This document shows, in pieces, positions 45,900 to 55,345 of a stretch of DNA of 64,000 nt (the stretch's first letter is position 1; every line of letters starts with the position of its first letter). The DNA is from Podospora comata. Taxonomy: Eukaryota; Ascomycota; Sordariomycetes; Sordariales; Podosporaceae. The stretch covers positions 4,092,001-4,156,000 of the forward strand of contig CP071497.1 of assembly GCA_017354895.1 (NCBI GenBank), read 5' to 3'. The notes beneath the pieces were generated by a model, which made no database searches, was not told the origin of the DNA, and saw only the letters and a program-made list of their open reading frames with translations. Made by a program: the position numbers and the translations under genes.

Positions 45900-46778
45900 G
45901 CCCTCGACACCTACCTACCTACACACCTCATCACCGTTGCAAGTGTAATCTCGTGTTTTCTTACCTTCTCTCTTCGTCCTGTCTCTTGTCCTTACTGCCG
46001 CCAGTGGCCGGTGATTTCTCTTCTATTGTCACCTTATCCACGGACCCCCCACCCCCTGTCTAGCCCCCAGGTCCTCTTCGAGTTAACCGCCCTACGAGTA
46101 CTTCCGCGTGCTCCACAGGGTCTGCTTGGTAGCCGCCCGCTCTTCAAACAGACGCCATTTCGAAACCCATCAGCCATTAGCAGAGGCCGCTGGCCGCTCA
46201 TCAAGGTCTTTCAGATACAGATGCGTAGTTTCATCAGTCCAAGCTTTCCTGTCACTATACTGCTCGTTTCAGATCTCCTACCCCGGTCTTGGGTGCCCTT
46301 CCCTTTTTGGCAACCAGAGATCAAAGCCTGGGTCTTATTCTCTTTCCACCCTTGTTTCTTTTCCGGTCTCCATCTTGAGCCTGAGATACTATAAGTCGAC
46401 CGCCTCTCCTTCTCTCCTCGGCCGGCCTTCTCTAGCCAGTCATTCAGTCCTCGAGCCCTTCGACCCGCCTCACCGCGACCCCTTTCTTCTTTTTTTTCCT
46501 CTCCATTGTTCATTTTGTCTTTGTCAGGTTTTCCTACTCTGGTCTCATCTGGTTTTCTGGTCTCATTTGGTCTTGAAGAGTTTCCTCATCATCGTCTCCT
46601 TGTTGTCATCATCAAACTGGGTTGCCGGCCTACCTTTTCTTGTTAACGACAACAACACCTACAACATCATAAACCGACCCACGAAGCCCGCCTGATAGGT
46701 AATACACTCGACCCGGGCCAAACAGAAACGCAAGATCGTCACCGCACCAATAAGGACCGAGGAGGCGAAAAACATAGC
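45900..46778 (+). promoter_or_regulatory. long pyrimidine-rich leader/promoter of the Myb gene
   Basis: Nearly 900 bp are strongly C/T-rich on the plus strand and end at the Myb ATG. Fungal genes often show CT tracts near the transcription start, and regulators often have long leaders. Several upstream ATGs occur, including a long CT-rich frame at 46108-46695 that I take as non-coding. Confidence 0.4.
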
Positions 46779-47905
46779 ATGCCCAACTTGACTCGGGCAC
46801 CAAGCAGCAGCGGAAGCAACAACACATACTACCATTACCCCGACGTCACATCGGCGCCCGACACAATGTCTTACTACCAACCCACCCGGCAGCTCTCCGG
46901 GTTCTACTCGGACCTCACCACCACCGCCGGCGGCAACCCCATGATGGCCGCTTCGTACGATCCCTACGCTGTCAACCCCGTCGGCCATGCGGTCCCGTCC
47001 CTGCAGATCTCCACCCACCACCAACCACCCCACATGGGCGGGCCAGTAGGAGGCACCCTTCCCACTCAGCACCGCGCTTCCTCGGGGGCGTGGAACCAGG
47101 AAGACGACCGCACCCTCCTTGCTCTGAGGGCGATGGGCAAGAACTGGAACCAGATTCAGCGGGAGGCCTTCCCGGGGAAGACGGGGAACGCCTGCAGGAA
47201 GAGACACGAGAGGTTGATGGAGAGGAGGGGACAGAACGATTTCGACAACAGGAAGCTGGAGAGGTTGTGCAAAGAGTACATGAGCATGCGCAAGGAGATT
47301 TGGCAGCCCTTGGCGGCGAGGTGTGGGGAGAAGTGGAACGTGGTTGAGATGCAGGTTTGTTTTTCCCCCTCCCTTTCTTGCTTGTTCCAATACTGACAAG
47401 TGAAAAGTGCATGTCCAACGGCCTAAAAAACATCCAATCCCACGCCCGCGCCTTCGCCCGTCGTGAGAGGTTAGAGACTGGCCAACCTTTGCCTTCGAGC
47501 TACGACGATGACATTGGGCTCGGGGCTCTCACTCCTATCGACGATGTGGCGGAACAGAGTTATTCCTCTCCTGAAACTACGGGGTCTACGGGTGCGCATA
47601 GCACTCCCGGCGCGGCGAGCAGCAACGGGAGCAGCGGGCATGGGATGGGGCATCACTATGGGGGCATGCCGCAGTATCATCAGAGTTATGGGCATCACAC
47701 GGGGTATGGGCACGGGTACAGCAACAGTGTGTCGAGCACGGGGACGGCGTATGGTGGGCAGCAGCAGACGCAGCAGCAGCAGCAGCAAAGTCAGAATGGG
47801 GGGCAGAGTCAAGGGGCGAGTCCGTATATGGGGCACGGGGGGAGGTTGCCTAGCGTTGGGGATATGGGGATTGATGCTATGCTTAATCGGGGGCAGCAGC
47901 AGTGA
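46779..47905 (+). CDS. Myb/SANT-like DNA-binding protein
   Basis: Exons 46779-47354 and 47408-47905 (53-nt intron, GTTTGT donor) give 357 residues. The first 100 residues are Ser/Tyr/Pro-rich. A single Myb-like repeat spans about 103-148, with tryptophans at 105 (GAWNQEDDRTLLALRAMG) and 123 (KNWNQIQREAFPGKTGNACR) and a basic recognition helix ending RKRHERLM. A second helical block (about 155-215, KLERLCKEYMSMRKEIW) follows and contains another Trp-x-x-Val segment (EKWNVVEMQ). The tail is Gly/His/Tyr/Gln-rich with a poly-Gln run. This fits a nuclear transcription factor. The target genes are unknown, and a single-repeat Myb could also be a chromatin protein. Confidence 0.82.
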
Positions 47906-49605
47906 TTTGGTTTTCTCTCTGACTTTTGGGATAAGGAGTTTTTTGGTCGGGGGTTTGGCTTCAAAAAAGGCGTTCGGGAGGTGGTTGGGTGAGTTCGGAA
48001 TTGGGGTTCCGGATCGGGGTCGGGTTCGGGCTTTACTGTTTCTTCTTTTTTTTCTTCTACCTTTTTTTTTTCTACTTACCTTTTCATCTTTTGGCAAGGC
48101 GTTGGGTTCCGGATCGGAGGGATTTTTCTTCATGTCTCTTGTTCTGTCTCTATCAGATACCACACCATTCCTTGGCATTTTTCTTTTTTCGTCATAGTCA
48201 TCACTTTTTCCTTTGTCTTAACTCCTACTTATCATGTCATGCTATATGCTATAGAGAAGAAAAAGGGGATGGATTGGATGGATTGGATGGATGGAATAAT
48301 GGGAGGAAGAGATTTGAATGAAATGAAGAATTGTTATGTTTTGATCACTTTTTTTGGTATCTAACTCGGGTGGTTTCCCGCAATAATTGGCGAGAACCGG
48401 TGAGGTGTAAGTCGATTGTGGTGGGGTTTCTTGGTGACGAAGAGGCTGAGAGCGGCTGAGAAGCAGGTTGGGGGGAAGGGGGGGTGCAACAGCGACGACC
48501 GTTGGTGGGCGGCGGCGCGGACGGTTGCACGTTGGTACCAGAGTTCAGATTTGGAAATGTGGACCAGTGTAGGTGGAGTACGCACGTAGCAAAAGGCTCA
48601 GTTAGGACAAGTTGACTGTTGTGGAAAACGGCAAGGTTTGTTGATGCATGAGGGTGAGGCGGTGGCACGGGGGAGAGACAGGGGGGAGGGGAGGGGTGTT
48701 TACATCAAAAGATTCGGTATCTTGGGTATTCGGTCAGGATGTAAACTCAGGTTCCAGTTCAGTTCAGTGTTCATGTGTGGCGATGAGACAAAATACCGTA
48801 ATGGTGAGGAATCACTATATGGCAAATGTCTTCCTCGAAACGAAACAACACAAGTGTAAGATGGCGGCGGCGCGGTGGTGGGCTACTTGCTCCGCACGGC
48901 ACCAAACGGGAAATAACACATTCAATGCATGCTGCGAGTCATATCTCGTAACCTCAAAATATAATGAGCAGCGGGCGGGGATCTGAGCGAATCCAACCCG
49001 GCCCCCAGGCGGGTGCGAGACTGGTTGGTCAAGAAACATCAACTGCGGGGAATAATCCCCCAGCGTCAGGGAAGGAAGGCAAAGATCGCGAGGATCGGGA
49101 TTATTCACCCCCCAGCGGCGGGACAGAGATCAAAGTAAGCTGGTCAAGTCCGGATACGCTTGCTGACCAAGGTGAAGGATTCCCCGAGAAGAACAACAAT
49201 GATATAATCGGGCTTCTGGCATCAACATCCAGCTGTTGGTCCCCGAGATGTACTGCCCCAGCAACACACAAGACCCAAAGGAAGAGGCAAGATTGAGTTC
49301 TTACACATGTAGCCGCTCCTGGGACCTACCTTATCCAGAACCCATCATCGCGTTTTCTGCTTCTTGACCACAAATGGAGACCCCGTTCTGTCACCTCCCG
49401 CACATCTGACAGATGATCGATCATGCAAAGAAAAAGGTCAACATAGACAAACGCCGTGCCCATGCTTTTTGAAGGAAAATATAAAAAACATATCAGGTAA
49501 TCTTACAATAAACTCTCTAAAGAGTCCTCGAGCTTTCTACACCAGGGCACCATTTGGCCTTCCCGAATCCCATCCCCAGTCCTGAAGAGGCAGACAACTA
49601 ACCAC
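47906..49605. other. convergent intergenic region
   Basis: 1.7 kb between the 3' ends of the Myb gene (+) and COX10 (-). It holds the GGATGGATT repeat at 48266-48297 and T-rich tracts near 48040-48080 (Myb 3' UTR). Frames such as 48964-49296 plus show no domain. No gene is called. Confidence 0.5.
48266..48297. repeat. GGATGGATT short tandem repeat
   Basis: About three and a half copies of a 9-bp unit, downstream of the Myb gene, probably in or just after its 3' UTR. Confidence 0.7.
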
Positions 49606-51060
49606 CTACTCCTCCTCATCGTAAAACTCTTCCAGTTCATCCTCCTCGGGCTCCCCCATCACACTCCTCCACACCCTGCCCCACATCCCCTTCTTCTGCG
49701 CCAACGCCAACACCATCACAACAGGCAAATGCCACACACTCGCCCAAAACAACCCCTTCGCACTCCCCTTGTGCCCCTCATGCCTCCAAAACTTGACCGC
49801 CTCGGCAACAAGCCACAAGTTGACCGGCGCGCTCGTGACAGCAAAACTCCACTCCGTCACCCCAGCCGCGCAGAGCCCAAGACAAATAGGAATAAACACC
49901 AAGCTGTACCTCAGCGCAACCCTCGAATTCCTCGCCGGGTTCGTCCAGGCCAGCATCCTCAACCCGGCAGCCTTGTACTCCTCCCTGATTCCCCACGACA
50001 GCGGCATAAAGTGCGGAAACTGCCAAGCAAACAATAAACTGGCAAACAGCCACCCTCCCAAGCTGGAGCCATCGCTCGCAAAGAGGAGCTCCCTCCACGT
50101 CCCATCGGCCGTCGCACTCTCACCCGCAGCGGCAGCCCAGCCCATCAGAGGTGGGATACCGCCTACAATGGCGCCTACCCATGTGTTGAGCACGGAAAGC
50201 CGTTTTAGCGGGGTGTACATGCCGGCGTAGATGGCAATGTTGCTCGCGCCGAGGAAGGCAACGGTGGGGTTGACGCCCCAGTAGAGAGCCAGTGTGCCTG
50301 CTGCGCCGCAGCCGACGGCGAACAAGACGGCCGCTTTGGTGGTTAGTAACCTCCTGACCAGCGGTCTCGCTCGTGTGCGGGACATTTTGGCGTCGGTGTC
50401 TGGCTCGTAGAGCATGTTGAGCGCGTTGGCGGCTGCTGAGCAGAGGGTTGTGCCGGTTGTGAGGAAGAGGAGGGTTAATGGTGAGAGGGAGGGTGTGGCA
50501 GTCGCGGCTGTGGAGAGAAAGGCCGGGACGGGGTATAAAGCGTAGGGGACCATGGCTGAGAGAACAACCAAGACTGTCAACCGCGGTTTCGAGAGTGACA
50601 GTAGAGATGATAGCTTTCGTCGGAGGGAATCGGCCGGATGTTGGGCTGCTGCGGCAGCGAGAAGGGACGAGGCGTCGGGCGCCATTGTTGCCGTCGGGGC
50701 ATCGCTGGTAGCAGATGAGCCGCCCGATCCGGCTCCGGCCAGGACGGCGGCATTTCGTCTTTCGGCTTGCCGCCTCCGGTGGGGAAGCAAGGTGCTTGTG
50801 TCGGTCACATCGGACGTCGATGCTGTCGGAGCTACATTGGTGCCATTGAATCGAGCCAAGAGGCTGTTCGACGCAAAGTAGCCGGTCCGTAGGGGGGTAG
50901 TGTTGCGCGGTTGTGTTGACCTGGTAAAGAACCTCGCGGGGTAATTTGGGACAGGCCGTTCGGCTCCTCCTTTCAGGAGGGCGCGCTTGGTGCACTGCCG
51001 GCACACGCTGTTGTCGAAAACACCAGACCGGAGTCTGAGACCGGGTATTGGCGGTGGCAT
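49606..51060 (-). CDS. COX10: protoheme IX farnesyltransferase COX10
   Basis: Adds a farnesyl group to heme B to give heme O, the first step to heme A of cytochrome c oxidase, in the inner mitochondrial membrane. Single exon of 484 residues. The N-terminus (about 1-150) is Arg/Ser/Ala-rich with hardly any acidic residues, as in mitochondrial targeting sequences. The prenyltransferase domain starts at SLSKPRLTVLVVLSA (near 155). The aspartate-rich prenyl-diphosphate site NMLYEPDTDAKMSRTRARPL is at about 215-234, and YTPLKRLS with GGIPPLMGWAAA and AWQFPHFMPLSW follow. Seven or more membrane helices are evident. The C-terminus is acidic (EEDELEEFYDEEE). A heme A synthase gene (COX15) is not in the window. 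Confidence 0.97.
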   Translation of the reverse strand: MPPPIPGLRLRSGVFDNSVCRQCTKRALLKGGAERPVPNYPARFFTRSTQPRNTTPLRTGYFASNSLLARFNGTNVAPTASTSDVTDTSTLLPHRRRQAERRNAAVLAGAGSGGSSATSDAPTATMAPDASSLLAAAAAQHPADSLRRKLSSLLSLSKPRLTVLVVLSAMVPYALYPVPAFLSTAATATPSLSPLTLLFLTTGTTLCSAAANALNMLYEPDTDAKMSRTRARPLVRRLLTTKAAVLFAVGCGAAGTLALYWGVNPTVAFLGASNIAIYAGMYTPLKRLSVLNTWVGAIVGGIPPLMGWAAAAGESATADGTWRELLFASDGSSLGGWLFASLLFAWQFPHFMPLSWGIREEYKAAGLRMLAWTNPARNSRVALRYSLVFIPICLGLCAAGVTEWSFAVTSAPVNLWLVAEAVKFWRHEGHKGSAKGLFWASVWHLPVVMVLALAQKKGMWGRVWRSVMGEPEEDELEEFYDEEE

Positions 51061-52349
51061 CGTCGTTCAGGTGCCGGCTCGCATCGCCATCGTCGCCGTC
51101 AATTGGATCTTTTTGGGTGAAACTCGACCACCAGCTCCTCTCCAGCTTCAGCGTGAGTGGCTCGCTAGTATTTTTTGGCCCGCGCGCCAAGCGGTTGTGT
51201 GGCAGCTGATGTGGCTGATTGCGCCCTGCAACGTTAGCCTCCACTGTGGCTCGTTTGGGAGCTTGGGCCTCACCTGGAACAGACAATCGACGTCATCTCT
51301 TTTGATGCTGAACGTTTTGACAAATTCCATCAAGACTCGAGCGGCCGCTGAATGCGCCTACGATGGAAACAAGAGGTGTATAAGCAGACACCCCCTCGGT
51401 CCTGCCTCTAGCCGCGCGTCCAGAAGTTATGAACCCGTTATGCAGTTTGATCCTTCAACTCCGGGTTCAGGAGAAAACAATGAACAGCGTCTAAACCGCC
51501 AATCGCACCACAGCAATCTCGAAATTCCATCCAAGTCCAAATAATTGGTCCTAGGAGTCCGGTTTGCCAGCTTGACGGAAACACAGCACAGGAAGACGCG
51601 CGCGATCATCATCTGCTTGCTAGGTATTCCATCATCATCATCATGCCATGATGGTTAGACCCCGTTGTTTGTCTGCATGTCGCAGGGCCATCACATCAGA
51701 GACCGACCACAGTGCGGCTGGCTAAGCGGATACAGCTCCCGTTCCCAGCAACGGCCTACGATCACGGCCCAACAGCGATCTGGCGTTACATGGCCCAGCT
51801 GGCCCAGCCCGTGGCTTTTTGACAGGCCTGGTCGTACCAATCCCGGCAGTTCGGATCTGGGCGTCACTTAGAAAGCTTCCGAGAGGACCTGAGAGCGAGC
51901 TCGGATTCTGCAACAACACAAGTGCCGAACGCCACAAAAATATTCCTGCCAAGATGGCAATGCTTCGGGATCTCCAAGTGCCGTGCTAATTGTCCGACAT
52001 TTCTTTTTTGATGCCTGTGTCCGGGTACGAAGCCCGAAGCTCCGGAGGGTGGGTCCGTCTTCGGTCCGCAAATTGCGGGGGCCCCCGGAGCGGCATCCGG
52101 CACTACGACTGCAACCCGAACGTCATCACTGGTTTTGGTCTGGTGCTTGCCAACGCACTTTCCCCGCTCATCCAGTTTGTCAGAGAATATACCCGAAACT
52201 GTCAATATTGGCTGGGTTTAGTCGTCAACAACTTCATTGAATGATCAATATTCACGGCTAGGTTCTGTAAAGTCCAACCACTTACTTGATTATCACCGAC
52301 TCCTTATTTCCACCCCCACGTTCGCCCCCTTTTGCACCCGAACCCAATC
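51061..52349. other. divergent promoter region COX10/transaldolase
   Basis: 1.3 kb between two genes that diverge. I find no supported frame. Frames at 50987-51544 plus and 51864-52205 minus overlap the COX10 end or each other and have no motifs. Confidence 0.5.
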
Positions 52350-53620
52350 ATGACTAGCCTGCTCGATGAGCTCAGGGGACTGAGCTCCGTTGCTTGTGAC
52401 ACTCTTGACGCCGAAGGTGAACATCCCAGGTCTCCTCAACACACATTCTCACTGACCTGCTTCCCCTGTGTAGTCGCCTCCAGATTCGGCCCATTTGTAG
52501 ATTGCACCTCCAATCAAGTAAGTCTTTTCATGATGGCAAAATCCCACCAATCGCACTGACAAAGATGTGGATAGGCCATAGCATACAATGAACTCAGCAA
52601 ACTCGACTCAGACGGCAAGCTGGTCTACCAGCAACTCATACACGAGTCCATCGAGGTAGCCCACTGGATGTTTGCCAAACAATCCGACGCCACCCTCGAA
52701 GAGCTCGCCGTCGAGCTCATGGTATGCTCTCTCCCCTCTCTTTCCCCCCTTCCCGCAATAAAGACTAACACCCTCAAGATGGTCAACCTAGCCCTCCTGA
52801 TAGCTCCTCACATCACCGGCCGTCTGCACATCCAGACGAACCCCAAGCTAGCTTACTCGACAGCCAAAACTATCAAAAACGCAGAACGTACGTGTTACCA
52901 CATCCTCCTCTCAAACGCTCAAACACTGATTTCAGCATAGGAGTCCACTCCCACTTCACCCACCTCTCCCCCTCCCTTTCCCCCAGTAGAATCTGCATCA
53001 AAATCCCCTCCACACACGAAGGCCTCCTCGCATGCCGACACCTCGAGGCAAAGGGCATCACCACTCTCGCCACGACGTTGTTCTCTCTCGAACAAGCCAT
53101 CCTCGCCTCTGCGTCCTCCTGCCGGTATGTAGCCCCTTATGTCAACGAATTAAAAGTCCACTTTGAGCAAGGGTACGTCGACCCGGACAGGGACAACTCC
53201 CTTTTTCTTTGCGGGGTGATACAGGAATATTTCCGGAGGAGGGGGGTCGGGAGGACGGAGGTGATGGCGGCGAGTTTTGTGACGGTGGAGGAGGTGATGC
53301 AGCTTGCAGGGGTGAGGAATTTGACGGTTTCGCCTGGGTTGTTGGAGGTGCTGGCGGGGACGAAGGTGGAGGGGTGGACGGGGGCGACGGTGGGGATGGT
53401 GGGACGGTGGGTTGGGGGAGGGGGGGGGTGGGATGAGGGTAGGGTTAGGGAGGTGGAACGGGTTGTAAGAGAGGAGGATGAGGGGGGGTGGAGGATGGCT
53501 TTTATGAGGGCGGAGGGGGGGAGGGCGGAGGGGAAGTTGGTGCAGGCGTTGAATTTGTTTGTGGGGGTGCAGGAGGGGTTGGAGGAGGTTGTTAGGCGGG
53601 GGGTGAAGCAAGGGCTATGA
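52350..53620 (+). CDS. divergent fungal transaldolase
   Basis: Class I aldolase-fold enzyme of the pentose phosphate pathway; it moves a dihydroxyacetone unit between sugar phosphates through a Schiff-base lysine. Five exons (52350-52416, 52474-52517, 52575-52721, 52779-52887, 52941-53620) with introns of 53-57 nt give 348 residues. Splicing yields SLLDELRGLSSVACDTLDAE, FVDCTSNQAIAYNEL, HIQTNPKLAYST and SRICIKIPST, where the lysine of KIPST is the catalytic residue. TLATTLFS and APYVNELKVHFEQGYVD follow. This is the fungal branch starting D-C-T-S-N-Q rather than the housekeeping type with D-A-T-T-N-P, so activity is likely but the physiological substrate may differ. The last 100 residues are Gly/Glu/Arg-rich. 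A closer acceptor at 52935 would introduce an immediate stop. Confidence 0.85.
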
Positions 53621-54604
53621 GGGGGGGCGGGTGAGGTTGTGGTGAGTGCACAAGGGTTGATGGTTAGCTCTGAGTGATGACGGGACTGGGCGAATAACAT
53701 CCATGGCCCCATTCAGCTTCTCAGTGTCTTTACTGGTGAACGGCGAGGCTATGTGCCGAGTACACGAAATGAGAAGCCCAGAACCTCCTTCATCAACACC
53801 AATCCTCTCGACAAGTTGGTGAGCCAATCCATCGTCCCAGATATCATTTTCAGCCTCTGAGCCAGCTAGTCAAATTCCCGATCCATGTCTCGGCTAGTCA
53901 ACACCAACTTTGTGACCTTTCTCCACATTCAAGTGTAAGTTGCCAAAAAGGCGCCGTTGTGGCACAGTTGGGTCTATCAAAAACCAACCAACGCCAACAA
54001 CATTCCAGCTGCATCTCCAATTACAAGTTGAAATACTCGAAATTATGGAGCTGAGATATCTCAAACTAAAGCATGCAAAAACTTGCAAGCTGAACCAATT
54101 CTTGTGGCACGGTTCACCTTGGACCTTTTGACGCCTCTACTAGTGTAAGTGAGCTGACATGTTACACTGGCGGGGGGGGGGCGGTTTCAGGGTGCTTTGC
54201 CGTATGCGTATTGATGTTCTTTTTAAGAATCATTCATTCAGGTCCTCCTCGCCTTTGACGTGCGTTTTCGAAAGAACATGTTGCCTCATTATGATTGATG
54301 AACCAACCAATAGCTTAAGGCGGCTAGTCACAAACCTCGTTGTATGAATGAGGTCTTGATTGACTCCGTTGCACCTAGTCCGAATATTCCCCAGTCTTTA
54401 TATCAACCGATAATGCTTAGCTCCCGACAACTTTGAGGCTGAAAAGAAAAATCGAGAGCAGCACTATCTGACCCTTCAATTCGCACCATCCAAGCCTTCC
54501 TCCATAAAAACCAAAAAAAAAAAAAAATGCAACAGGACATCACCATCTTTCAAAAATAAAAAAAACTCCTCCAAAAAGGAGTTCCTCCCTAAGGGAGGAT
54601 GGTC
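53621..54604. other. intergenic, no supported gene
   Basis: About 1 kb between the transaldolase and tRNA-Pro. AT-richer than the flanks, with a G-run near 54170 and a 14-base A-run near 54520. No gene is seen. Confidence 0.5.
54552..54599 (-). terminator. hairpins and T-tract after tRNA-Pro
   Basis: Reading the minus strand away from the tRNA there are two short inverted repeats: 54599-54583 (8-bp arms AGGGAGGA/TCCTCCCT, one-base loop) and 54582-54565 (ACTCCT/AGGAGT). A run of eight T (54565-54558) and then five T (54556-54552) follow, and five T also lie in the loop of the second repeat. T-runs end RNA polymerase III transcription; the hairpins are extra. Confidence 0.6.
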
Positions 54605-54695
54605 GGGGCCACCCGGGGATTGAACCCGGGACCTCTCGCAAGCAATGCTGTAGGGTGAACCCTAAGCGAGAATCATACCACTAGACCAGCGGCCC
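54605..54695 (-). tRNA. tRNA-Pro(AGG) with 19-nt intron
   Basis: The minus strand folds as a tRNA. The acceptor stem is GGGCCGC with GTGGCCC (one G-U pair), discriminator C. The D arm carries the A box (TGGTCTAGTGGTATG), the anticodon stem is CTCGC/GCGAG and the T arm has GGTTCAATCC. The anticodon AGG (54663-54661) decodes proline CCU and, with A34 edited to inosine, CCC and CCA. A 19-nt intron (54659-54641) sits directly after position 37, the standard place for nuclear tRNA introns. Mature length without CCA is 72 nt. Confidence 0.96.
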
Positions 54696-55345
54696 TTGTT
54701 GTGTTGTGTTTTCATTCTTCCAAACTTCAACTTTTGTGGGTGGGTGGATGGCGGTGGAGGGCTCCATCCGCATGCATTTGTGGAGTACTCGGTATGAGTC
54801 AGTCCGAGTTGCTTCTCTTGGTTCTAGGCAGTCTCAACAACAACCACAGACCAAGCATCTGGAGAACCAATCTCATGATGTAAAAAGTATCACCGATGCA
54901 GTGCGGTGTCTCCTCCCAAATATGTTAAATGTATGCACCAATCAAATGCGCTCAACATCAACCCCATGTCAACACACACACAACACCACACAAGCATCAT
55001 CATCAAACCTCAAACTTCGTATATCATCTACTTTACACCTCCCCAACCCCATAAACTATACACAAATTCATCATCAACTCTTGCTCTCTCATAACACAAA
55101 CGCCACCCCTCAACCCGAAATAAGCAATAATTACTCACCCCCAACCATCCCCCTTCGCAAAGCAATAATGCAATAGTGTGCATGTTGATATAACACAGAA
55201 ACATACCCACCCCAACCCGTCCCATGCCCCTCAAACTAATCAACACCCTCAAACTTTGTACCCAGTCCGGTCCGGTTCATCAACAAGCAAAACTCCTAAA
55301 CTCCAAATCACCAAACAGAATCCCTCTCGGTGATATGCAAACTCC
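54696..55345. other. intergenic region
   Basis: Between the tRNA and the 3' end of the kinesin gene. AC-rich on the plus strand; frames at 54706-55176 look like low-complexity chance. Probably kinesin 3' UTR plus tRNA upstream sequence. Confidence 0.5.

Larger units (their letters stand above)
40888..46778. other. long gene-poor interval
   Basis: 5.9 kb with no convincing gene. It holds the promoter of the sugar transporter (minus-strand AATATATTGG near 41050), GATA/TTATC motifs near 43640-43665, and a long CT-rich stretch from about 45900 that is probably the leader or promoter of the Myb gene. One weak candidate is a 79-residue frame at 45191-45427, listed separately. Other frames overlap on both strands and lack motifs. 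I see no tRNA, repeat family or transposon remnant. Confidence 0.5.

Noticed and set aside
46108-46695. A 195-residue CT-rich frame upstream of the Myb gene
   Set aside because: Low-complexity Ser/Leu/Phe/Pro sequence typical of a pyrimidine-rich leader.
50120-51286. A 388-residue minus-strand frame overlapping COX10
   Set aside because: Another frame of the same strand as COX10; Arg/His/Pro-rich with no family resemblance.
53440-53455. Telomere-like GGGTTAGGG
   Set aside because: A single occurrence inside transaldolase coding sequence.
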